Positions 1 to 8,735 are shown, counted from the first letter of the stretch. The stretch: 16,561 bases of DNA from Cudoniella acicularis (GCA_013054445.1 JAAMPI010001280.1:1-16561); one strand, 5' to 3'. Translations and numbers: made by a program. Notes: generated from the sequence alone by a model not told the origin.

Positions 1-14
1 CTGTGTTGTAAACC

Positions 15-449
15 TCATCCCATACCCGGACAAGTATATCCGGCATTCGGACCAGTAAATTTGAAGCCACAGATTGTTCCGTCACCTCCTCCGCTTTGTT
101 TCGTACACTAATTGTTGTAAGCTTTTGAAATTATCGGGCGAATATGATTGTCCTACTTTCCCAAAGTTGCAATCGCTGGGGAAAGTAGTTAGTGATGAAA
201 TTTCTATTGTCTATCGTCAAAAAGGGACTTACCCATTGATTCCAGCTATCTTACACGAAGTCCCATCGCATTTCTATATACTTTCAGTTTGATATATTGC
301 TTCGAACATAGATGAGGACTTACTCCGCACAAGTCAAATCCATCTGGACAACCACGAGCTTCGACAGCATTGAGAACACTATCTGTGGGGGAAGAGGTAA
401 CAAGAACACCAGTGGCCCAAAATATGGCAAGGAGGTTGATAATCTGCAT
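15..449 (-). CDS. Small secreted eight-cysteine protein (four exons, 92 aa)
   Basis: Exons on the minus strand are 324-449, 233-273, 157-175 and 15-107. The introns are 274-323 (50 nt, GTAAGT..TAG), 176-232 (57 nt, GTAAGT..CAG with a CTAAC branch site) and 108-156 (49 nt, GTAGGA..TAG), in phases 0, 2 and 0. The joined frame gives 92 residues and ends in TGA. Residues 1 to about 20 are a signal peptide (MQIINLLAIFWATGVLVTSS). The mature part has eight cysteines at 34, 41, 44, 49, 58, 63, 75 and 88 in a glycine-rich background, with short motifs such as LCGKC and FGKCTK. An even cysteine count, small size and secretion suit a disulfide-stapled extracellular peptide, for example a candidate effector or an antimicrobial-like peptide. 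I do not recognise a named family, and the function is unknown. The 19-nt third exon is the weakest join. Skipping the last intron gives a different tail ending in Lys-Arg-Arg-Arg and loses the last three cysteines. Confidence 0.75.
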
Positions 450-1583
450 ATTGTTCTGAGATAATTTCAGCTGCGAAGCTTCGGTGGCTGTGACTTTGAT
501 TTGTGGAAAGCTGGGTTATCAAGGACTTGACTCTAGGAAATAAGAATGACACACCGATCGCTGAAAATTTGAGACATTCCTAGTATTTAAAGCTAAGAGA
601 AACCTATTGATACTAGGCAGTAAGCCTCAAGCAAGGCTGGTTAGCCGCTAGTCCGTACATTTGAGAGTTCAAAAATACCATCTCGATAATCTGAGTTCTC
701 GAAGGAATAGCATCCATGAGACATAATTGGAACCAGTTAGCGACTGAGATTGGTTATCCATATTGTAAAATCATGCGGCCTTCTATATTAAGGGATTTGC
801 CTCGTTTACTCGTTGAATCTATTGGCAGGAGAGGCGCGGATGAAATGGTTCTCGCAAATCAACAAACAAAAATGCTGGGGCTGCAAGGGAGATGAAACCG
901 GAGTACCCAATGGGCATAAATTGAGATGAGGCTCCGACAGTAGGTGTTCTTTGCAGACGCCAGTGCCGTTCCCGCTGGAATGGTTGGCTGTGAAAGTTGT
1001 GGCGGGAGATGTAACATGGCCCCCAATTTGGCCTTTTGCAAGCGCTTATCTTCACCACCTGTCAGCCGCCACCAAAATGAACCGGGAAACTGAATTCGCA
1101 CTAGAGTGTTCAAATTTGTAGTATCGCAATTTCAGACGACTAAATATTTAAAATTTTATTACTTTCTCGAGGATCTGGTATAATAGAGTTAGGCACCGAC
1201 ACCCCATGCTTCCCATAATCTAAATCGCCGTGAAAGTTGGGAAAATGACAGCTGAGACTGAGGTAGCATAACCATCGGGCACGGCAAATATCCAAGAAGG
1301 ATACAAGAAAATATAAAGCAATGCTCATATGAAAAAGTGGAGCATAGGGTATGAAAATGTAAAGGTGAAGTCAAATGTTTGTAGAGTAAAGTTATCTCAT
1401 CATTGAATGATAATTTGAGTGGGTGCGTATTCAACAAGATGTTTCTATTTATAGCCAATGAAACATTACTGCCATAACGTTTTTAACGGTGAGATGTGTT
1501 CTGTCAAAATAAAATATAAGAACAGGTAATGGCTGGACAGAAGTCATGTTTATCATTGCCTGCATTTATCTAACAATTGCATT
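450..1583. other. Intergenic region with no convincing gene
   Basis: This stretch lies between the start of the small cysteine-rich gene and the 3' end of the zinc-cluster regulator. Minus-strand open frames at 819-1113 and 1140-1458 are short, overlap each other and have no supporting splice pattern or recognisable motif. One of them (1140-1328) begins with a hydrophobic stretch, but I cannot support it as a gene. A TTTAAATA-like box (rc of about 583-590) lies roughly 135 nt upstream of the start codon of the gene at 15-449 and could belong to its promoter. Confidence 0.5.
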
Positions 1584-4004
1584 CTAGGAAAAGCTAAAGG
1601 CATTATCTCCGGGCCGGTCTTCCATATGAATGCTTCCATTGCAAAGTCCTACATTGGTATCATCCTCCCACGAATGTTGAAGATCGCCGACCAAGAAGCT
1701 ACTATGCCAAGCATCTGAATTTAGCAAGTCATATGGAGGCATTGGAATGGGCAGCCCCGAGTCAAATATCGATTGTCCATAACTGTGCTGTGTAGCATAT
1801 GCAGGAACATAAGGACTTCCCATATTCTCCGAGACTGTCGAAATATTGGACTGGGTTGGTGACTTTCCGATGCGATTTTTCATCAATGAGTTTTGCAAGC
1901 CTAGTCTCGCATGGCCTGCTATGGGCCAGGTGTCCGACATTTCCTTAAGGATCTCATCGAGAGCTTGAAGTGTAAAGTTGTATATCGCAGGTTGCTCAAA
2001 ACCCTCGAAACGTGTAATGGCTATACTTGCGTCGGCCGCAGCAATTGTGCCTTGAACGAAAAATAATGGAGCAGTTCTCAGCGAATATTGGGTTTTGAAT
2101 CGCCGAATAACAAAAAAAGTAGCGTCGATCGATTCTTTACAGATATCAAGTGCGTTGATAGTAACCTTTGGTAATGATGTAGGAAGATCACCGTTCACGA
2201 TTTTGTCGAAGGAGAGAAATGGTATGTTCAAATGAAGTCGAGTCAAATGATACAAGATGCTGCTTGGAAATTAGTGAAATTGTGAATAATTAATAATGTG
2301 TAATATTCCTTACTGGAGCGTTGAAACATGAGGACAAAGTGTTTCTTGATTTGATCCCCATCGACGCCACCTAATATCAGGAGGGAGGGAGTCCTTCCAC
2401 CTCAACAGCCTCGTGTTCAGATCATTGATCACTAGTTCGGTCCACCTTTGGGTGCTCCATCTTGCAGAAGGCTCGAAATTACCAGACTGAGATGTTTGAA
2501 GATAGATATCGTTTATGATTCGACAAAGCTCTAGACGCTTTTCTGTCGTGGCATTTACATCAAATAATGACGGGAGGTTGTCGGGATTTGAGAGGCCATT
2601 CTGGGCCAACCAGCTCGTCCATACTGGAAACGAATTGCTAGTTAACATAGTTAGTGCAGTAATCTTAACGTTCATTTAGGAGAGGGATTTTACTTTGGGG
2701 CATCATTCCAACATGGGCTCATGGGATACTCCCGGAGAGTAGGGGCCTTTCCCAGAAGTTCGCAGATGAATCTAGATTTGAGTCAGTGGTGAGATGAAGT
2801 AGCAATTTCTTCATAGGGAACTTATCGGATTCATAGCAGTTCCTATGCGTACGCCAGCGAGTATCTCGTGGCGTACTTTGTGACCGACCTGAGTGTTCCC
2901 CAGAGATATCTGTCGCTAAAAGATATTCAGACATACGAAAAGCAATTCCTTGGTGATGTTAATTCCAAGTCTCTACTTCTATTCTCTCCCAACATACCTG
3001 AATGCATCCAAGCTTGCGAGAAATTTCCTTGAGCGGCTTGGAAAAACGAGCAGCATAGAAGGGCTTGAACCGAGTTATCCCGTGGTGTTGAAATCCTTTC
3101 ACAATCGAGAAGCTTGGCTGCAGCCAATGAGAATTCTCCCGCAAGATCAAAAATCAGTTTGTCAGGAGACATCAACGCCCCCAAGGCACATATCCCGTAT
3201 TCCAAGGCGGGTGCTGGATGTTTTCCTGCGCAAGAATGCTTCAAATAGCCAAGCAAAAATTCGTCGCGGTCAATGAAGAGGCAGTAGGGGTATTGCCATC
3301 GAAAGAAGAGTGCCACACATTCAGCAATGATAGAGCTGGAAAAGATTTCACCGGCATTATCGTAAATTGCCGAATCATGACTGCTCCGAGGGAGTTGGTT
3401 CGGTAACCATTCGTGCTGGAGAAGACTCGATTGAGAAAGACCGCGGGGCCAAGCATAAACTGCTCAAGAAAGTACAAGTTTAGCACAATGCTGTAGGTAT
3501 ATTGAGAAGATATAGATACCTTCATTGTTTTGCGCGGGTATTCGGACACTCGAAATAGGATTTTCGAACGTTGTCGGCAAGCTCTCCAAGCCTGGCTGCT
3601 CTAGGAGCTCAGGACCCTGAAAATTATAGACCGGATCACAACTGGACGTTGTCTTCAATTCCAACAAAAAGCTCTCCAATGATCCAAGTCTATTTTCCAG
3701 TGCAGCCACGTATTCTCTTGATATTGGGGCACGTTTCGTACCATCGCCACGAAATTCGCATCGAACACCAGCCGCAGTGCATCGGTGGCAAGGGGGTATT
3801 CGAGAACACTTGATCTGCGTGGTTCGAGTGAATCAGTAACCTAAAGTTGCAGAGTTGACAGAAGGCGAGATTTCAGCAAACAAACCTTACGATCTTGACA
3901 TCTTTTGCAACTTTTTTTTCGTTAGGATATACTGCGTAACTTTTCCAGGAAATCCAGAGAACTCACGATATACGCTTCTTCGGATCCGATAGTTGTTGAG
4001 ACAT
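1584..4004 (-). CDS. Zn(II)2Cys6 transcription factor with fungal_trans domain (eight exons, 674 aa)
   Basis: Exons are 3967-4004, 3886-3910, 3520-3814, 2998-3459, 2822-2948, 2694-2771, 2314-2637 and 1584-2259, with seven introns of 49-71 nt; the joined frame is 2025 nt. The first three exons together build a canonical zinc cluster: cysteines at residues 14, 17, 24, 30, 33 and 40, spacing C-x2-C-x6-C-x5-C-x2-C-x6-C. A basic linker and a short coiled coil (REYVAALENRLGSLESFLL, about 54-72) follow and probably mediate dimer contacts. Residues from about 150 to 460 carry fungal_trans (PF04082) landmarks: LFFRWQYPYCLFIDRDEF, GIAFRMSEYL, CYESDKFICELLGKAPTLRE, LPPDIRW and LHILYHLTRLHLNIPFL. The tail is long and low in recognisable structure. 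The product should be a nuclear DNA-binding regulator; its target genes are unknown. Weak joins are the GTTTGT donor of intron 2 and the GTTCCC donor of intron 5, but both restore conserved sequence. The frame is intact, so the gene looks functional. Confidence 0.9.
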
Positions 4005-4175
4005 CGCGAAGCGGGCGATTGGGAGACAGGTTTCACGGTTGGAAGCTATGTTGGAGGAAACAAGAATTATTTGAGAGAACGAATCGAAATAGTGAGAAAG
4101 AAACTAGGACGGTTGCTAACAAGTTTCTGGAGCACGTAATTGCACCCCGCTTCTGCAGGGGTCTTGATAAGCAGA
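4005..4175 (-). promoter_or_regulatory. Upstream region of the zinc-cluster regulator
   Basis: About 170 bp separate the regulator start codon at 4004 from the left terminal repeat of the dead transposon at 4176. The sequence is pyrimidine-rich on the minus strand near the start codon, as is common in fungal promoters and leaders. No clear TATA box was seen. The promoter proper may extend into, or have been displaced by, the transposon, which now occupies everything beyond 4176. Confidence 0.4.
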
Positions 4176-4216
4176 CTCTTCATATCCGAAATAAATAGCC
4201 GAAATTGGCACGTGCA
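4176..4216 (+). repeat. Left terminal inverted repeat of the Tc1/mariner element
   Basis: It begins CTCTTCATATCCGAAATAAA and pairs with the reverse complement of 5517-5557, with six mismatches over 41 bp. Five of the six mismatches are A/G transitions, as expected if RIP-like mutation acted on the two ends. Confidence 0.9.
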
Positions 4217-4280
4217 CCAGCACTAAAGCCTCGATATTTACATGTAAACAAACCAACTATTTCGCCTTCTATAGCTTAAT

Positions 4281-5492
4281 ATGGGTCGTATTAGAACCCG
4301 TAAGTCCCGCGCACGACATTTTACACCTCCAATTGATCTCTCTTTCTCAGAAGGACAGGCTAAAACACCCTAGCGATCCGGAGTCCTTTACGCAAAGCTC
4401 TTTTCTCAAGAACTTGGTATCCCAATACCTTAATCACTTGTCCGCAAAGTCACTGGCGTAGCTGAGCGCGTCTAAACTCGAATTCTAGCCTTAAAGTAAG
4501 TCAGAACGCGTCACAACCAGCCTGATTCTGGCCCTGATCCGCGGGGAAGAAAGAGAGGGCTTACACGGACCGAGACAGCTACGATCAGCGACTACCTTGA
4601 CGATTCTACAGTCTCCCTCGACGACAAAGGTAAACCTTGGCTAGATATCGCAGAAGACGTAGGTATTACGCTCCTACAAACAACTCATTTCAAGCCTCCT
4701 GGCCTTCGTACGATTAATCCTAAGCCGATTCAACAAGCCTGCAAAATCGACGAAGGCCTTATAAATGCAATCTGCGAAGAAGAGAGGGAGCTTATAGGAG
4801 CACAAGCCAGCGGGCGACTAGAATAGATCGACGCGCAACTCCTAGGAAGGCCACATTCAAGGAATTGGAAGGATGTTACCTTTTACGACGAGTTCTACTT
4901 TAGAATTAGCCCTTAAATTACGAAGCGTATTAAACGAAAGCCTAGTCCAAAACATCGATATAAGCCTCAGAACGTACACCAGAAGAAGATTACGTTAAAG
5001 GATATAAAGGTAAAGGCACGAGAGGAGAAACACCTTAAACTTCTTAACGTTTTCATAGTTATTAGGTATAACTGGCGTAAGATTATTACGTACGAGGTAC
5101 TAAACAGCGTTGGCAAGATGACTATAGAGGTGTATACCGGCACTATCCTTCCTCAGCTTCTAAAAGAGCTTTAAGACCAAGGTCTAACACTCTGTTAAGA
5201 CGCTGATTTAGCACATAATAGTAGGGATACAATTATATAGGCAAAGAAGTATAATTTACCTCTTCTTACACTACCTAGTGTCTCTCTAGACTTCTCTATT
5301 TTAGAGACAATAGTATATCCTTTAAAGAAGGCATTCTACTTAAAACGGTATACGACAGAGAAGGCTAGTTTAGCTCGTTTTAGACAGATTTTCAAGGAAA
5401 TAGACTAGGACACAGTTTAGGGCTTATATAATAGTTATACTAAGAGATTACATGATTATAGGCGCGTAGGAGGGCAAATGACAAAGTATTAA
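4281..5492 (+). pseudogene. RIP-inactivated Tc1/mariner transposase (DDE superfamily endonuclease)
   Basis: A single frame runs 404 codons from ATG at 4281 to TAA at 5490 without any frameshift, but 11 codons inside it are stops. They are TAG or TAA at 4371, 4431, 4473, 4497, 4824, 4914, 5172, 5196, 5238, 5406 and 5418; none is TGA. This is the pattern made by RIP, which turns CA into TA on either strand (CAG or CAA to TAG or TAA, TGG to TAG). The N-terminal third resembles the helix-turn-helix DNA-binding part of these enzymes. The catalytic part shows VTFYDEFYF (first Asp), DADLAHNS (second Asp) and SLDFSILE (final acidic residue). From the first D of DADLAH to the E of ILE there are 34 residues, as in D34E enzymes. 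The C-terminus GGQMTKY is also typical. No functional product is expected. Confidence 0.93.
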
Positions 5493-5516
5493 TATATATA
5501 TATATTTTGGTATTGA

Positions 5517-5557
5517 TGTACGGGCTAATTTCGGCCACTTATTTCGGACATGAAGAG
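5517..5557 (-). repeat. Right terminal inverted repeat of the Tc1/mariner element
   Basis: Read on the minus strand it starts CTCTTCATGTCCGAAATAAG and matches the left repeat at 35 of 41 positions. The first bases after the element are GTA, so a TA target duplication is possible here but has no clear partner on the left. Confidence 0.9.
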
Positions 5558-6094
5558 GTAGACTAAGCTCGCTACCCTATCTCGCCAAAAGCGGCACGAG
5601 ACGACGAATAGGGGAGGGGAAGTGTTGGTATCCATTTACCGCAACACAGCTTCTCCTTCCATCACGCGTTACAGTCGAATTTATTTCCACTTGGAAAATT
5701 AAAGGACACTCGATCTGAGCAGCTACATTGGGATTTTCTAATCCATGTTCACAAGCCCCCGGAACTCGCATTGCCGCTCTATCCTGAACATGTGGCTAAA
5801 CCCCGACAGTGTACACTAACGGACTTCAACTCCGTCAGGATTATTTCTCCACCCTATGTCATTTCGAATAGTCTGCGACTGATAGAATATTCAAGCTGGA
5901 TTTTCCGTTCTTGGTCAACGATTGTCTAAAAAAAAAATAAACGAGAGCAGCAACATTCAAATGGTTGAATCCCCGTTGATTGCCATGATCATTCTCCTTT
6001 CAAGGAGCGAGATTAGTGTGAAATCTACAAGTTTTCTTATCTCCCAATCCATGTTCTCCCCGCCACCTCCATTTATCCCTCGAGGTTCTAATTT
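5558..6094. other. Gap between transposon and MFS pseudogene, no firm gene
   Basis: It holds one weak minus-strand open frame (5577-5771, listed separately), a small inverted repeat ACGGA/TCCGT near 5819-5835 and a run of ten A at about 5928-5937. Nothing else here is supportable as coding or RNA sequence. Its right end is the 3' end of the ACS transporter pseudogene. Confidence 0.5.
5577..5771 (-). other. Weak open frame, possible exon of a lost secreted protein
   Basis: The 64-codon frame reads like protein in its middle part, with PGACEHGLENPNV, IECPLIFQVEINSTVTRDG and SCVAVNGYQHFPS. It has three evenly placed cysteines and an NST glycosylation site. It lacks a credible signal peptide of its own. 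Upstream on the same strand, a short frame starting MLLLSFIFFF (rc of about 5950) could be a signal-peptide exon, but I could not find a clean donor and acceptor to join the two. It may be an exon of an undetected small secreted protein or a remnant; chance cannot be excluded. Confidence 0.25.
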
Positions 6095-6984
6095 CTAATG
6101 AGCGAATTGAACATCTATCCTCCGGGACCTTATGTCTTGCGTAGTAGCCAAGTATGTCGTCTTCTCATCTTCGCTTAGAATATTCCACGTCCGATCCTTC
6201 ATCTGATTGCGTTTAATGTAATAGACTTTGGCGAAAACGAAATGATGTTGACAGATACAACTGCAAGGAGGATTTTATGATAATCTGAGTTCAGTCAGTA
6301 GTGGAAACAACTCTAGGGTTGTTTCGTTTACAGTATGGTTTATCATCATTTCTGTAGATTTTTGCCGCGGTGATAGAACCGAATTGGTAACATATATTAT
6401 ACAGAGTTGCACAAGCCGCTCTGGTACTAACACTGTTCGAATTTTGAGAAATCATACCAACTAGAGTCGCATGTGCTAAAGATTTCTCAGTTTCTTGCCA
6501 ACTTTCCTCATGCGGTGGAACTCACTGTAGGGAATGCCATTAACCCCTGTAAGAAGGATATATCGGATCCAGGGACTTGCATTGGGTGGGGTAGCAACGA
6601 GGCTAATAAAGAACGGAAGCATCCAGATGTTGCTCCACGCACTCATTAGCAAATGTTCGTAGAATTTCTCGCTCAGCCAAACTATAACGAGAATCTATCC
6701 ATGGGTCAGCAAAAAATCATGCGACTGCGCTATGCTTAAAAAGATACACTTACATTCAGGAAAAACAAGACAAAACTGGGAATTGCACGCATATTTACTT
6801 CGAAAACCGAATAACCCAGCGTGGTTAGTGTAAGAGATAAATAGCTTGCAGTGGGCTGGTAGGGGAGGTACGCTAGAATACCCAACTGACACAGTTCAGC
6901 AATTATGATCCCGATTCAGTGGGGAGTGCTCAAGATACGGGGTACTTACAACATAAAGTGGCCAGAGATCTACATCTTTAAGGC

Positions 6985-6989
6985 CAACC
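6985..6989. repeat. Target-site duplication, left copy (CAACC)
   Basis: Five bases directly before the solo LTR, identical to 7253-7257 directly after it. Confidence 0.85.
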
Positions 6990-7252
6990 TGTCAGGACCC
7001 TGGGTCATGTGACCAGGTCACCTGATGGATCTCAGGATCTTGGGAACTTGGATTTGCCTAGGATCTTAGGATCCTAAGATCCAGGACCACTACCACCTAT
7101 ATAGCTCTATAGTTTTCCTTCGTAGAGCTGCGTGCTCAACTTACTTCTCGAATGCAAGATAACATTCTACCGAGATCTGCTTGACACTTCTAAGACGATT
7201 AAACCTACGCCTCACGTGATATCGATATACTACGTGACCACAGAACGTTACA
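6990..7252. mobile_element. Solo LTR of a retrotransposon (263 bp)
   Basis: The sequence starts TGTCAGG and ends GTTACA, so it has the TG..CA ends (here TGT..ACA) of a long terminal repeat. It is flanked by a perfect 5-bp duplication, CAACC at 6985-6989 and at 7253-7257. It interrupts an MFS pseudogene between the loop after NRILRDDPAKGD and the block LKDVDLWPLYV, which confirms that it is an insertion. It includes a TATA-like stretch (CTATATAGCTCTATAG near 7097-7112) and a perfect 22-bp palindrome at 7061-7082. No internal retrotransposon genes remain, so it arose by recombination between two LTRs. Superfamily (Ty1/copia or Ty3/gypsy) cannot be told from the LTR alone. Confidence 0.87.
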
Positions 7253-7257
7253 CAACC
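7253..7257. repeat. Target-site duplication, right copy (CAACC)
   Basis: Five bases directly after the solo LTR, identical to 6985-6989. Removing the LTR and one copy restores a continuous transporter locus. Confidence 0.85.
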
Positions 7258-8319
7258 ATAAGCCGTGGAAGGTTACATATTATCTGTTGTTCCTGTCTCC
7301 TTTTGCTGGATCGTCTCGCAAAATTCGATTGACGAGGATTGCTTCCTCACGGGGTGTAAACCAGCCGTTCTTCCCATGTAGCCAAGACGCCCTGCCTCTC
7401 AATATACTAGGAGTTTCGATGATACTAGCTGGCATGACAAAGAAAGTGAGAAGTCCAATTACGGTGCTCATTAAGCCTTCAAGGAAGAAAAGCCACCGCC
7501 AACCAGACCATCCTGAAATTCCCCTCATTTCCAAAAAGCCTCCCGCGAGAAGTGAGCCAATAATTGGGTCAGTATATAGTTTGTCCTAGAAAGCCTTCAG
7601 CGCTATATCAGGATATCTCAAGAATTAGTCCCACTGACCGTTGTTGAAGTCATTCGTGTTCATACCAAGCTCCGGCAGCTATAAAATTTCTAGTTAGAAA
7701 CTGTCTGAATTGAAACAGATATAAGTATATCAACCAATTTATCCGATACAGTGCGATTGATATTTCTCCTCACGAGATCCAGGCTGGAGAACATGATCCA
7801 GACCCAGAGCATAATACGGAAGTCCAGCTGAAAGATTATGTCAGTACTGTAGTTGACAAAAATCAAGGACAGAAACAACTTTCCGCAGTAATCGAGTTTC
7901 CTCACTGGGTGTCCAGCTAAGCTGAGGGTCGAACCGATGACGCCCCTCATATTTGGCTTTTTCGAAGATATCTTTCCAGTATGCTAAGGAAGCGGCGTTG
8001 GAAAAAAACATGCTGCGCGTTCGAGCCAAGAAAGGCCCCTTTAACATTTCCAGTGTCATCGAGCTCTGTTAAATTGATGCCGCCGTCAAAAATAGAAGGA
8101 GAGTTGCTTGATGAGGTCTTCGAGGTTTCAGCCGACATTTCAAATTCTAGATTCTTTTGTGGCACTATTTGTAGGGGATTTGATGTGAAGGGGAATCAGA
8201 ATCATACTTCTTTCTTCTCTGATTTCAATGTCTGGGAGGCAGGGATTTAAATGAAAACTGCTTCATTTCTCACAATCCCTTGTCACTATCACACGTCAGC
8301 TATGTACAGTATAGCCAAA

Positions 8320-8735
8320 TTATTCTGTCATTGAGAGTAAGCACGCCGTGCTTCGCTGACGCTCCAATAAAACTTCCCTCTTCTGTCGAACCCGATAATG
8401 ATAGCCTGCCAGACGCCGCAAAATAGAGATGTGTGGGTCGAAGAATTTCGGAGGACATGCTGGAAAAATAAGGTCAAACGCCCATTCTTCTTGTTCTGGT
8501 ACTTTGGATGACATAACACTTAATAAATATCATACCACAGCAAAACACTACCTTGTCCCTGTAGAAATGCGGGTATGTCAATTTTGTAGCCAAGAATCCG
8601 ACGGAGTTTCTCTCCTATCTGGTAGCGGAGTTGCGGTCCGTGTTGTGGAGCTGCGCTGACTGGCTGATCTTGGCATGCCACATCCCAGGATAGAAAAATG
8701 CTCAGGAACCAAGCCCGAGTGCCGTTTCTGTAGAT
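8320..8735 (-). pseudogene. Unrecognised two-exon coding fragment, start missing
   Basis: Two minus-strand open segments join across a 50-nt intron (8502-8551, GTAGTG..AAG). They are 8552-8735 (phase 1 at its end) and 8320-8501, ending in a stop. The joined reading is about 121 residues and contains WFLSIFLSWDVACQDQPVS, LRYQIGEKLRRILGYKIDIP, FLQGQVPEQEEWAFDLIFP and CPPKFFDPHISILRRLAGYH. It looks like real protein sequence, mixed polar and aromatic, but I do not recognise the family. There is no in-frame ATG and a TAA sits at 8736-8738. Either an upstream exon was missed (a possible acceptor, CTACAG, ends at about 8729) or this is a truncated remnant. An overlapping frame gives a tail containing GVWQAIIIGFDRRGKFYW that also looks protein-like, so a frameshift inside the second exon is possible. 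Confidence 0.4.

Larger units (their letters stand above)
4176..5557 (+). mobile_element. Dead Tc1/mariner-type DNA transposon (1382 bp)
   Basis: The element is bounded by inverted repeats 4176-4216 and 5517-5557, which match at 35 of 41 positions. It contains one transposase frame on the plus strand (4281-5492). The size and layout fit the Tc1/mariner superfamily. Target-site TA dinucleotides are not cleanly visible at the outer ends: TA occurs at 5559-5560 on the right but not at the matching left position. The exact boundary is therefore uncertain by a few bases, or the duplication has mutated. A short TA-dinucleotide run (about 5491-5505) follows the transposase stop. The element cannot be autonomous, because its transposase is full of stops. 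Confidence 0.92.
6095..8138 (-). pseudogene. ACS-family (Dal5/allantoate permease-like) MFS transporter pseudogene
   Basis: The gene runs from ATG at 8138 to TAG at 6095. Family landmarks appear in order: LSWTPSEETRLLRK, LDFRIMLWVWIMFSSLDL, SDKLLPELGMNTNDFNNGQ, GISGWSGWRWLFFLEG, KGWFTPREE-like GKNGWFTPREEA, VNRILRDDPAKGD, LKDVDLWPLYV, NASPWIRYILLTGVNGIPY, QNSNSVSTRAACATLYN, WNILSEDEKTTYLATT and the terminal IDVQFAH. Relatives carry small anionic or amide solutes across the plasma membrane. Introns keep good splice ends (7828-7879, 7679-7734, 7586-7638, and others downstream). Lesions: a +1 frameshift in a T7 run (8002-8008); a deletion at about 7571 that removes roughly TM2 to TM5 and puts a TGA right after GQTIY; TAA at 7280-7282 where relatives usually have Gln; a solo LTR at 6990-7252; TGA at 6291-6293; and at least one slip near 6234-6237. 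The whole gene is non-functional. Confidence 0.9.

Noticed and set aside
819..1458. Several minus-strand open frames of 62-89 codons
   Set aside because: They overlap one another in different frames, lack recognisable motifs, and I found no way to splice them into a longer protein.
2950..3276. Plus-strand open frame of 108 codons
   Set aside because: It is antisense to exon 4 and neighbouring introns of the zinc-cluster regulator.
8002..8008. Intron as an explanation for the frame change at the T7 run
   Set aside because: Protein-like sequence continues directly on both sides of the run and no donor/acceptor pair of usable length fits; a one-base slip is simpler.
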